NCBI GenBank assembly: GCA_903889245.1
Contig: CAISWQ010000054.1
Span: 44,412 to 108,411 of the forward strand
Direction of reading: 5' to 3'
From: an uncultured Lentisphaerota bacterium
GTDB lineage: Bacteria; Verrucomicrobiota; Kiritimatiellia; CAIQIC01
Length of the DNA stretch: 64,000 nt
The translations under genes and the position numbers were made by a program. The stretch's first letter is position 1. The number at the start of each line of letters is the position of its first letter. The notes under the pieces were generated by a model that did not search any database, was not told where the DNA came from, and was given only the letters and a program-made list of their open reading frames with translations. Shown in pieces: positions 51,017-59,061 of this stretch.

Positions 51017-52317
51017 CGCGCGCGTTTCCAGATATTGGAAAACACAACCGGCGGTTTTTCCAGGCCTTGGAAAAGCTCACGAAAAATTTTCCAAGCCTTG
51101 GAATTTTGGCCCTGCTGTTTTTCCAAGCCTTGGAAAGCCGCGCTGCGGATACGCGTGTGTGGTTGCCGAACTACGAGGAAGCCAGCGCCAAGGCGAAGAC
51201 GGCGAACCGCGACCTCTTCGTCTTCATCGGCGGCAGCGACTGGAGCGCGGCCTCACGCGCTTACAAGGCGAACGTCATCGCGTCGCCGCAGCTCGCGCCG
51301 GCGCTCGGTGGCGAATTCCTCTGGCTGGAGCTTGATCATCCCGAACTGCCGACCGAGGCGCAAAAGGCGGCGGCGAAGGCGAACAAGAATTTCAACGTCA
51401 CGATCCACAACTATCCCGGCGTGGTCCTGCTCGATGCCGAAGGCCGCTGCTATCTGAAGCTGGAGGCGCCGCAGGGTGGGGTGGGCGAACTCGCCGCGGC
51501 GGTCAAGGCGGCGCGGGCGCTCAAGGCGCGGCGCGATGCGGCGCTAGCGCTCGCCGACAAAGCGAACGGTCTGGAGCGCGCACGGCAGCTCGGCGCCGCG
51601 CTGGATGTGCTGGGGCCGACGTGCCTGCAACATGGGCGGCAGAGCCACCGCAAGCTGCTCGACGAGCTCAAGAAGCTCGACCCGAACGACACGGTAGGTA
51701 CACAGCGCCGCCTGACGTTCAACCCGGATGGCTTCGCCGAGAAAGACCTGTGGCCGCTGACCGGCAAGAAGAAGTTCGCCGACGCGCATAAGCTGGTGGA
51801 CAAGGAGCTGGCCGACCTGCGCAACAACCTCTGGCTGCGCCAGCACCTGATGGCGCTGAAGTTTTTCGTGTTCCAGCAGGAAGAGAAACTAGATGACGCA
51901 GTGAAGCAACTCCAGCAGTTGATCGCCCTCGACCGGACCTCGGATATGGCGCGGCAGGCCAACGCCTACATCGCCAACATCACGCAACCGGTGACGCTGA
52001 CCACCAACCTCTGGAAGCCGGAGCATCTGCGCTTCTACTTCGCCGAGTGGCGGCTCGATGCGGCGCGGCAGATCACCGGCGCCGGCGAGTACGCAATCCA
52101 GTTCAAGCATACCGATGGCGACCGCATCACCGTGCGCGACGTCGCCGTGATGAACGGCAGCGCGCAGGTGGTCAAGGCCGAGATGCCCAAACGCAGCGAC
52201 ATCCTCACGCTGAAGGTGCCCGCCTTCGCGCCGGGCGGGAAAATCTGGCTCAAAATTTCCGCGAAGGGCCACGGCTGGTTCGGCAGCCACGGCGAAATCC
52301 TGGTGAGTAAAAAATGA
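51013..52317 (+). CDS. Exported thioredoxin-fold protein without CxxC, repeat-encoded N-terminus
   Basis: 434 residues, GTG start overlapping the upstream stop. The first 45 residues come from four consecutive palindrome copies (FPDIGK, FFQALEK, FPSLGI, LLFFQALES), the last two forming the hydrophobic signal core. Residues about 45-150 follow a thioredoxin-like layout (DLFVFIGGSDWSAASRAYK, EFLWLELDHPELP, YPGVVLLDAEGRCYLKLE), but the usual WCxxC is DWSAAS, so no dithiol chemistry is possible. The rest is helical (TPR-like) with a beta C-terminus. An alternative start inside the array cannot be excluded but none with a good ribosome-binding site is present. Confidence 0.75.
   Translation: MTRAFPDIGKHNRRFFQALEKLTKNFPSLGILALLFFQALESRAADTRVWLPNYEEASAKAKTANRDLFVFIGGSDWSAASRAYKANVIASPQLAPALGGEFLWLELDHPELPTEAQKAAAKANKNFNVTIHNYPGVVLLDAEGRCYLKLEAPQGGVGELAAAVKAARALKARRDAALALADKANGLERARQLGAALDVLGPTCLQHGRQSHRKLLDELKKLDPNDTVGTQRRLTFNPDGFAEKDLWPLTGKKKFADAHKLVDKELADLRNNLWLRQHLMALKFFVFQQEEKLDDAVKQLQQLIALDRTSDMARQANAYIANITQPVTLTTNLWKPEHLRFYFAEWRLDAARQITGAGEYAIQFKHTDGDRITVRDVAVMNGSAQVVKAEMPKRSDILTLKVPAFAPGGKIWLKISAKGHGWFGSHGEILVSKK
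51025..51136. repeat. In-gene palindrome array, 4 copies (centres 51033, 51065, 51096, 51128)
   Basis: Steps 32, 31 and 32 bp, covering codons 5-41. The largest array inside a gene; all copies stay in an open frame. Confidence 0.92.
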
Positions 52318-53552
52318 AAAAGCTTTTTCCAATCCTTGGAACTCTGGCGGTACTGTTTTTCCAATACTTTGAAATTCAGGCGGCGGAGGCGGGCGGCATC
52401 TTCCCGCGCGGCAACAAGCTGGCGTTCATGGGCTATTCCGGCGACCCGGCGCGCGATCTGACCAACGGCTTCACCGTGGCTGGGCCGGTCTATGGCAATC
52501 AGATGCCGTATCTCCAGCGCTGCTTTTCCAACGGCTGGCCGGTGGTCGCGCACGTCGGGCCCCGCATCACGTTCGACGACAAGAAGGCCGACAAGTACAA
52601 ACTGAACGAGACAACCCTGCGTGCCGAGGTGGAGCAGCAGATGCAGGAGCTTGCGCCGCACAAGGAGATCGTCTGGTGGGCGGTGACGCCGGAAGAACTG
52701 CGGCCGTGGCGCAAGGACGAGATGAAGTACCTCGACATCGTGTGTGACGCCGTCCGCAAGCACGATCCGCAGCAGCGGCCGGTCTATCTCTATAACCCGA
52801 ACCACCGCGACGCGAAGTCGCTGGAGCCGATCGCGAAGCAGGTGGACGTGCTGGCGAAGGGCTGCTACGTCAATTCGGCGGGCAAGAAACGCGACCGTGC
52901 GTGGGTGCGCTGGAGCGTCGAGCAGGAACTTGCGGCGCTCAAGAGCGCCGGTCGGCCGCAGGCGCTCGCGCTGGTGATGCCGGAACTGTGCAAGGATCCG
53001 GAGCCGGGCGAGGAGCAGGAAATCCGCGCGTGGGTACGGCACGATGTCTACCTCGGCCTCGCCAGCGGCGCGCAGGGCGTACTGCTCTGGTCGCTCTTCA
53101 AGCGCAAGGAGGTCAAGCGCACGTGGCAGTTGTGGTACGACGCCTATGCCGAGTGCGCGCGCGAACTGAACGGCCCGCGCGGGCTGGCGCAGGTCTTCCT
53201 GTTTGGCAAGCGGTGCGACGACATCAAGGTCGAACTGGTCAAAGGTGGTGGGTCCGCCGCGGTACAGCTCGGCGGCAACGCGGAGCCGACGACCACGACC
53301 GAGCAGGAGCGCGCCGCGCGCCAGGTGAGTATGGCCTCGTGGACCGCCGCCGGGTTCGAGCATGGCGGCAGCCGCTGGCTGTTCGTGATCAACTCCGGTA
53401 ACGCGCCCGCCACCTTCGCGCTCGCCAAGCTGTCGCCCCGCGCGCGCATCGAGAACGCGTTCGACGGCGCACCGTGCGTACTCGAAAAAAATCAACTGAC
53501 GTTGCCGGCCTACGGTGTTGCTGCCCTCAAAATCACCGGAAAAAACGAATGA
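52314..53552 (+). CDS. Exported TIM-barrel protein with repeat-encoded signal peptide
   Basis: 412 residues. Signal MKKLFPILGTLAVLFFQYFE is encoded by two palindrome copies. The body looks like a glycosidase-type barrel: LAFMGYSGDPARDL, VVAHVGPRITF, VWWAVTPEELRPW (Glu pair), RPVYLYNPNHRD, ALALVMPELCKDP and GAQGVLLWSLFKR, followed by a small beta domain (LFVINSGNAPATFALAKL). No family name can be given with confidence. Overlaps both neighbours by four bases. Confidence 0.75.
   Translation: MKKLFPILGTLAVLFFQYFEIQAAEAGGIFPRGNKLAFMGYSGDPARDLTNGFTVAGPVYGNQMPYLQRCFSNGWPVVAHVGPRITFDDKKADKYKLNETTLRAEVEQQMQELAPHKEIVWWAVTPEELRPWRKDEMKYLDIVCDAVRKHDPQQRPVYLYNPNHRDAKSLEPIAKQVDVLAKGCYVNSAGKKRDRAWVRWSVEQELAALKSAGRPQALALVMPELCKDPEPGEEQEIRAWVRHDVYLGLASGAQGVLLWSLFKRKEVKRTWQLWYDAYAECARELNGPRGLAQVFLFGKRCDDIKVELVKGGGSAAVQLGGNAEPTTTTEQERAARQVSMASWTAAGFEHGGSRWLFVINSGNAPATFALAKLSPRARIENAFDGAPCVLEKNQLTLPAYGVAALKITGKNE
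52325..52374. repeat. In-gene palindrome pair (centres 52334, 52366)
   Basis: Exactly 32 bp apart. The second copy is degenerate (TTTTTCCAATACTTTGAAA), encoding FFQYFE in place of FFQALE. Confidence 0.88.
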
Positions 53553-54799
53553 AAAAAATCCTCATGGCTGCACTCACGATTACCCTGGCCGCACGCGCCG
53601 AGCTGCGCGTGCCGGCGTTCACGGCCTACTTCGAGCCGAATCCAAATGGCGGGCACATGTCGGAGAAGAAGGGGATCACCGGATGGAATGATCCCGCGCT
53701 CAAGGTTATGTGGTTCGGCGAAATCAAGACGCCGGGCCTGCTCGACTGCTCCGTGGCCTTGCGGCTGCCGGCGGGCACAAGCTCCAAGCTGCGGCTGACG
53801 GTGGCCGGCCAGTCGCACGCGGTCACCGCGTCGGGTGCGGTGGCGAAGTTCGGCGCGTTCAAGATTCCGGCGGCGGGCTATCAGCGCTTCAGGCTCGAAT
53901 CCCTGAACGCGCCGGGGCAGCCGGCGGGCGATATCGAGGCGCTCGTACTCGATGGCGCGGCGGTGGCGGACGCGCACTTCAACCTCAAGCCGCGCCGCAA
54001 CGCGGCGTCGGTGCATTTGAGCTATCCGATTCCCAAGGGCGAACAGGCGGCGGCGTTCTACTGCGAGGCGACCGGCCTCGAAGAGCCCGTGGCGACCTAT
54101 TACATGGCGTGCGGCTGGCACCGCGGCTACTTCGGGATGCAGGTCAACAGCCCGACGGAGCGGCGGATCATCTTCAGCGTCTGGGACAGCGGCGGCGAGG
54201 CGGTGGATCGCAAGAAGGTCGCCGATGAGAACCGCACAAAGCTGGTGGCGAAGGGTGAGGGCGTGTTCTCCGGCGACTTCGGCAACGAGGGCACCGGCGG
54301 GCACAGCCACCTGAAATATCCCTGGAAGACCGGCGAGAAGCAGCGCTTCATCGTCACGGCCAAGGTGGTGGATGCGACGCACACGATCTACTCCGGCTTC
54401 TGGTTCCATCCGGAGCAGAAGAAGTGGATGCTGATCTCCAGTTGGAACGCGCCGAAGACCGGCGACTGGTTGCACGGCCTCTACAGCTTCAGCGAAAATT
54501 TTGGCGGCAGCAACGGCCACCTGCGACGCAAGGCGCTGTTCGGCAACCAGTGGCTGCGCACGCCGGAGGGGAAGTGGATCGAGATCACGACCGCGAGTTT
54601 CAGCCACGACGGCACGGGCAAGAGCGACCGTCTCGACCGCTTCATGGGTGTCGAGCACGGCCAGTTCTTCCTCTCGCAGGGCGGCTTCGTGCCGGGCTTC
54701 ACCAAGTACGGCGAAAAATTCACGCGTCCCGCCCTCGGCACGCCGCCGGCCGACTTGCAGTTGCCGGAAATTCCCGAACCCAAGACCAAGACGCCCTAG
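53549..54799 (+). CDS. Exported DUF3472 protein
   Basis: 416 residues, ordinary signal peptide MKKILMAALTITLAARA with no palindrome. N-terminal beta-sandwich (DUF5077-like: GLLDCSVALRLPAGTSSKLRLT), then DUF3472 with GYFGMQVNSPTERRIIFSVWDSGG, FGNEGTGGHSHLKYPWKTGE and TIYSGFWFHPEQKKWMLISSW (signature: glycine-tryptophan-rich, carbohydrate-binding-like). Found in PVC and Bacteroidota secretomes; precise role unknown. ATG overlaps the preceding stop. The next gene is rlmN after nine bases. Confidence 0.82.
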   Translation: MKKILMAALTITLAARAELRVPAFTAYFEPNPNGGHMSEKKGITGWNDPALKVMWFGEIKTPGLLDCSVALRLPAGTSSKLRLTVAGQSHAVTASGAVAKFGAFKIPAAGYQRFRLESLNAPGQPAGDIEALVLDGAAVADAHFNLKPRRNAASVHLSYPIPKGEQAAAFYCEATGLEEPVATYYMACGWHRGYFGMQVNSPTERRIIFSVWDSGGEAVDRKKVADENRTKLVAKGEGVFSGDFGNEGTGGHSHLKYPWKTGEKQRFIVTAKVVDATHTIYSGFWFHPEQKKWMLISSWNAPKTGDWLHGLYSFSENFGGSNGHLRRKALFGNQWLRTPEGKWIEITTASFSHDGTGKSDRLDRFMGVEHGQFFLSQGGFVPGFTKYGEKFTRPALGTPPADLQLPEIPEPKTKTP

Positions 54800-54808
54800 G
54801 CACGCACG

Positions 54809-55852
54809 ATGGTTTCCGTTTACGACAACGACAAGCTGGAGCTCTTCTGCCGCAAGCAGGGCATCTATGACCATGCCCTGAAGCGGTTCCGCGCTGCGTA
54901 TTTCAAGAAGGGCCTGCCGGAAGAGGAGTGCCTGGCCAATCTCACGGAGAGCGGGCGTGCAATCTTCAGGGAACAGGTTGGCCTGACGCAGTTGCAACTG
55001 GCGGAGCAGCACGACTCGAAACTCGATGGTGCGAGCAAGCTCGTCTTCGTTACCGCGCAGCAGGAACGCATCGAGGCGGTTATCCTGCGGATTGATTCGG
55101 GCCGGACGAGCCTGTGCATCTCGTCGCAGCTCGGCTGCAGCGCCGCCTGCGCGTTTTGCGCCACGGGCAGTCTGGGCTTCACGCGCAACCTGACGGCCGC
55201 CGAACTGCTCGACCAGGTGGTGCTCGCGCGCCGCCTGCTGGCCGCCGAGGGCCGCCAGTTGCGCAACGTGGTCATCATGGGCATGGGCGAGCCGTTCCAT
55301 AATGAAAAGGCAGTCTGCGCCGCACTGGAATGTTTGCGCGACGTGCGCTGTTTCTACCTCTCCGAGCGCCACCTGCTCGTCTCCACGGTCGGCGTGCCCG
55401 CGGCGATGCTGCATTTCGTCGGGCACTACCCGAAAATCCGCCTGGCCTTGAGCCTGCACAGCGCGCGGCCAGAGGTGCGCGCCCGCCTGATGCCGCACGG
55501 CGGCGCGGCCGCGCTCGCGAAAATCCGCGCCGCCCTGCCCGCACTCACCCGACACGGCAACTTCATGGTCGAATACCTTCTACTAGAAGGTATCAACGCT
55601 GGCCCCGCCGATGTGAACGCGCTCATCGAGTGGCTGGCTGGCGTCAAGGCGCATATCAATTTGATTCACTTCAATCCGTTCCCGGGCTCCACGTTCAAGC
55701 CGGTCACGGACGCGGCGCGCGAGGTCTTCGCCGCAGCCTTGCGCAGGGCCGGGTTCAAGGTCACCCTGCGCCGCTCGCTCGGCGCCGACATCGCCGCCGC
55801 CTGCGGCCAGCTCGCGGGCTCATCGGGCGCCAGCCAGGGAGTCCCTTCATGA
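54809..55852 (+). CDS. rlmN: RlmN-family 23S rRNA/tRNA adenine C2-methyltransferase
   Basis: 347 residues, radical-SAM enzyme. Cluster cysteines C110, C114, C117 in QLGCSAACAFCATG; the catalytic partners are C103 (SLCISSQLG) and the methyl-carrying Cys near the end (ADIAAACGQLAG). VIMGMGEPFHNEKAV is the GGEP-like SAM motif, and HFNPFPGS is the typical late motif. Methylates A2503 of 23S rRNA and possibly A37 of tRNAs. A housekeeping enzyme inserted in an exported-hydrolase operon is unexpected. Ends in an ATGA overlap with the sulfatase gene. Confidence 0.93.
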   Translation: MVSVYDNDKLELFCRKQGIYDHALKRFRAAYFKKGLPEEECLANLTESGRAIFREQVGLTQLQLAEQHDSKLDGASKLVFVTAQQERIEAVILRIDSGRTSLCISSQLGCSAACAFCATGSLGFTRNLTAAELLDQVVLARRLLAAEGRQLRNVVIMGMGEPFHNEKAVCAALECLRDVRCFYLSERHLLVSTVGVPAAMLHFVGHYPKIRLALSLHSARPEVRARLMPHGGAAALAKIRAALPALTRHGNFMVEYLLLEGINAGPADVNALIEWLAGVKAHINLIHFNPFPGSTFKPVTDAAREVFAAALRRAGFKVTLRRSLGADIAAACGQLAGSSGASQGVPS

Positions 55853-57393
55853 AGCTGCGGCGGCATTTTCCAGGGCTTGGAATGTTGGCCCTGCTGTTTT
55901 TCCAAGGGTTGGAAACGCAGGCCGCCGAGCGGCCCAACATCGTGTTCTTCCTCGTGGACGACATGGGCTGGCAGGAGACCTCGGTGCCGTTCCATAGCGA
56001 GGTGACGGCGCTGAACAAGCGGTACAAGACTCCGAACATGGAGCGGCTGGCGGAGCAGGGCGTAAAGTTCACGCAGGCCTACGCGTCGGCCGTCTGCTCG
56101 CCGACGCGCGTGAGCGCGCTGACGGGCATGAACGTGGCACGGCATCGCGTGACGAACTGGACGCTGCGGAAAAACGCGTCGCCCGACAACGCGAGCAAGA
56201 CGATCACACCGCCGCAGTGGAACGTGAACGGCATCTGTACGAACGCGGGCATCGAACGGACGATGCAGGTGACGCCGCTGCCGCAACTGCTGCGCGCGGC
56301 GGGCTACAGGACGATTCATTGCGGCAAGGCGCACTTCGGCGCGAAGGGCACGCCGGGCGAGGACCCGCTGAACCTCGGCTTCGAGGTGAACATCGCCGGC
56401 CACGCGGCGGGCGGGCCGGGCAGCTATTGGGGCGAAAAGAATTTCAGCGCGAAGTGGCGCTCGAAGGGCGAGCACATCTGGGATGTGCCGGGCCTGGCGG
56501 CCTATCACGGCCAGAACATCTACCTGACCGAGGCGCTGACGCGGGAGGCGGTCAAAGCCCTTGAGAAATCGGTGGCGGAGAAGAAACCGTTCTACCTCTA
56601 CCTGGCGCACTACGCGATCCACGCGCCGTGGGAGAAGGACGAGCGTTTCTATCCGAAGTACATCGCAGCCGGACTGAAACCGTTCGAGGCCACGCTGGCC
56701 TCGATGATCGAGGGCATGGACAAGTCGCTCGGCGATTTGCTGGCCGCGCTCGAGCGGCTCGGTGTCGCGCACAACACGATCATCCTGTTCATGTCCGACA
56801 ATGGCGCGCCCTCGCAGTGTCCGCGGAATTTGCCGCTGCGCGGCCACAAACTCACGCCCTATGAGGGTGGCATCCGCGAGCCCATGCTCGTCAAGTGGCC
56901 GGGCGTGACGCAACCTGGCAGCGTCTGCCGCGACCCGGTGGTGATCGAGGATTTCTTCCCCACGATCTTGGAGCTGGCCAATGTGCCGTGGCAGGGCCGG
57001 ACGATCCAGACGGTGGATGGCGTCAGCTTCGCGCCGCTGCTGCGCGGCGCGGCCCACCCGCCCGCCGACCGCGCGTTCGTGTGGCACTTCCCGAACAACT
57101 ACAGCGGCCAGGCGCCGTTCAGCGCCCTGCGCCAAGGGCCATGGAAACTGATCTATCATCACGCCTCCCGGAAACTGGAACTCTTCAATCTCGAGGACGA
57201 CCTTGGCGAGACACGCGATCTGGCCCCGCAGCAGGGCGCGCAGGTCGCCGCACTGGCGCGGTTGCTGTCGGAACGGCTGCGCGCAGAGCAGGCGCAGATG
57301 CCGGTGGACAAGGCGACTGGACGGGACATTGACTGGCCGGACGCACCCGCCGTCCTGGCCGCGAACGCACCAAACGGGAAGGATCACAAATGA
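55849..57393 (+). CDS. Exported sulfatase with repeat-encoded signal peptide
   Basis: 514 residues. Signal MKLRRHFPGLGMLALLFFQG comes from two palindrome copies. Sulfatase features: PNIVFFLVDDMGW (metal Asp37 and Asp38), the formylglycine motif CSPTRVSALTG with C83, GKAHFGAKG (Lys/His), HAPWEKD, FMSDNGAPS (metal Asp/Asn) and LRGHKLTPYEGGIREP. Needs an anaerobic or FGE-type maturase encoded elsewhere. Substrate is probably a sulfated glycan. Overlaps rlmN and the next gene by four bases each. Confidence 0.93.
   Translation: MKLRRHFPGLGMLALLFFQGLETQAAERPNIVFFLVDDMGWQETSVPFHSEVTALNKRYKTPNMERLAEQGVKFTQAYASAVCSPTRVSALTGMNVARHRVTNWTLRKNASPDNASKTITPPQWNVNGICTNAGIERTMQVTPLPQLLRAAGYRTIHCGKAHFGAKGTPGEDPLNLGFEVNIAGHAAGGPGSYWGEKNFSAKWRSKGEHIWDVPGLAAYHGQNIYLTEALTREAVKALEKSVAEKKPFYLYLAHYAIHAPWEKDERFYPKYIAAGLKPFEATLASMIEGMDKSLGDLLAALERLGVAHNTIILFMSDNGAPSQCPRNLPLRGHKLTPYEGGIREPMLVKWPGVTQPGSVCRDPVVIEDFFPTILELANVPWQGRTIQTVDGVSFAPLLRGAAHPPADRAFVWHFPNNYSGQAPFSALRQGPWKLIYHHASRKLELFNLEDDLGETRDLAPQQGAQVAALARLLSERLRAEQAQMPVDKATGRDIDWPDAPAVLAANAPNGKDHK
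55866..55915. repeat. In-gene palindrome pair (centres 55875, 55907)
   Basis: Exactly 32 bp apart, codons 6-22 of the sulfatase gene. The whole 50-bp module closely matches that of the thioredoxin-fold gene (51087-51136), including the linker TTGGCCCTGCTG. Confidence 0.92.
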
Positions 57394-58313
57394 ACAACAT
57401 CAGCCGTATCGTCGGGTTGGGACTCACCGCCGTGTGTCTTGCCGCTCCGCTGGAACATGCCTGGGGCGCCGAGATAAACACCACGACACAGAAACTGCCG
57501 CCGCTGCCGTGGCATCTGGCCGATGTCTGGTGGACCTTCGAGAAGCCGACGCCGCACTTCGAGTCGCTCGACATGGAGGTGACGATCGACCGCGACGTGG
57601 CGACGAACATCAACCTCTATGTCTCGCCCTGCGGCATCGCGCAGATCAACGGTATGGATTTCTACGGCGGGCTCCAGACCGCGGTGAACGGCTGGGCCGG
57701 CAAGGAGAGCCGCGAGCGCGTGCATCCGGGGCCGGGCGCGATCTTCTCGCGCTGGTCGCACGACAAGCAGACCAAGATCGGCTTGGAACATGTCCGCATG
57801 GCCGCGGGCGGGCTGTGCGAGAGCGCCGGCTATGAGGGCGAGTTTTGCAGCGTGCGCCGGCCGCTGGCGTGGAAGCGGGGCACGTACACGTGGAGCGTCG
57901 TCCGCGGCGATCTGGAAATGAATGCCACTGGAACGAACACCTGGTTCCACTGCCTCGTCCGCGAACACGCGACCGGGCAGACGCAGTACATCGGCAGCCT
58001 GCGCTTCGAGGGGATGGACTTCACGTTCTGGGCGCGGCACGCCGCGTTCGTCGAGGTCTATGCCACCGCCAAGGTGCCGCGCAGCGCGATCCCGGAGGTC
58101 AAGGTCACCTTCGGCTATCCGCGGCTCAACGGCGCGCGGCCCCAATTCAAATCCGCCAGCGTCAACCATCCGGGTCCCGGCCAGCAGTCCGCGGCGCCCG
58201 ATTGCGCAACGGCGGTGGCCGAGGGCGAGAAGGTCGTCGTCACCGTTGGAAAGATTTTCGAGCGCGATCCGAAAGCGCGGAAGCACGCGCTCGACTTGAA
58301 GGTGGCGCCATGA
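57390..58313 (+). CDS. Exported protein, DUF3472-like
   Basis: 307 residues with an ordinary signal peptide (RIVGLGLTAVCLAAPLEHAWG). GAIFSRWSHDKQTKIGLEH, CESAGYEGEFCSVRRPLAWKRG and YTWSVVRGD resemble the core of DUF3472 proteins (W-D, E-G-x-F and W-x-G-Y elements), and YIGSLRFEGMDF follows. The relation is tentative. If right, two DUF3472-type proteins lie in one operon, flanking rlmN and the sulfatase. Function unknown. Overlaps neighbours on both sides. Confidence 0.7.
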   Translation: MNNISRIVGLGLTAVCLAAPLEHAWGAEINTTTQKLPPLPWHLADVWWTFEKPTPHFESLDMEVTIDRDVATNINLYVSPCGIAQINGMDFYGGLQTAVNGWAGKESRERVHPGPGAIFSRWSHDKQTKIGLEHVRMAAGGLCESAGYEGEFCSVRRPLAWKRGTYTWSVVRGDLEMNATGTNTWFHCLVREHATGQTQYIGSLRFEGMDFTFWARHAAFVEVYATAKVPRSAIPEVKVTFGYPRLNGARPQFKSASVNHPGPGQQSAAPDCATAVAEGEKVVVTVGKIFERDPKARKHALDLKVAP

Positions 58314-58939
58314 ACCACCTGCCGCCGCCGCAGCTCATCCTGGAACATCTCGGCATTTTCGTCGCCGCGATCACCGGCGTGCTGGCCGCGCGCGGCAAGG
58401 GCGTGGACCTGTTCGGCGTACTCGTACTGGCGCTTGTGACCGCGTTCGGCGGCGGCACGGCGCGCGACCTGCTCGTCGGCGATCTGCCGGTCGTCTGGTT
58501 GCGCAGCCCCTGGTATCTGGTCAACGCCTCCGCCGTGGCGGTGTTGACGTTCATCCTCTGCCGCTTCCGCGCGCTGCCGGAGAAGGTGCTGCTGATCGCC
58601 GACGCGTTCACGCTGGCCTTCTTCACCATGCTCGGCGCGGAGAAGGGCGTGATGCGCGAGCTTTCCGCGCCGGTCGCCGTGCTGCTGGGCGTCGTCACCG
58701 GCGTCGCCGGCGGGATTGTGCGCGATGTCCTGCTCGGCACGGTGCCGATGGTCTTCCGCCCGCAAATCCACCTCTACGCGACCGCCTCTCTCTGCGGCGC
58801 GCTCGCCTTCGTGGCGCTCCAGGCCGGCGGGATCATCGGCCCGACGGCGGTCGCCATTGGCGCGGCGGTGGTACTCGTCCTGCGTCTCGCCGGCATCTAC
58901 TGGAAAATTTCGTTGCCGATCTTCCACGCCCGCGAGTAG
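58310..58939 (+). CDS. TRIC-type (UPF0126) cation channel family protein
   Basis: 209 residues, seven membrane spans in two inverted halves. Each half has the Gly-rich kinked helix: TAFGGGTARDLLVGDLPVVWL and VAGGIVRDVLLGTVPMVF. These are the UPF0126/TRIC signature; bacterial members conduct K+ or other cations. Start overlaps the upstream stop. Last gene of the tdh-kbl run, followed by a palindrome array. Confidence 0.92.
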   Translation: MNHLPPPQLILEHLGIFVAAITGVLAARGKGVDLFGVLVLALVTAFGGGTARDLLVGDLPVVWLRSPWYLVNASAVAVLTFILCRFRALPEKVLLIADAFTLAFFTMLGAEKGVMRELSAPVAVLLGVVTGVAGGIVRDVLLGTVPMVFRPQIHLYATASLCGALAFVALQAGGIIGPTAVAIGAAVVLVLRLAGIYWKISLPIFHARE

Positions 58940-58945
58940 CGCCGG

Positions 58946-59059
58946 TTTTTCCAGAGCTTGGGAAAAATCGGCTGAAAGGTTCCCAGCCTTGGAAATTGTT
59001 CCGCGAAAGCTTCCAAAGCCTGGAAAACCGGCCAACCACTTTTCCAATCCCTGGAAAAG
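58946..59059. repeat. Phased palindrome array, 4 copies (centres 58956, 58987, 59018, 59050)
   Basis: Steps 31, 31 and 32 bp, filling the whole gap between the TRIC gene and the convergent TPR gene. May serve as a boundary between converging transcripts; the hairpin potential of each copy is weak and no T-tract is present. Confidence 0.9.
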
Positions 59060-59061
59060 TT

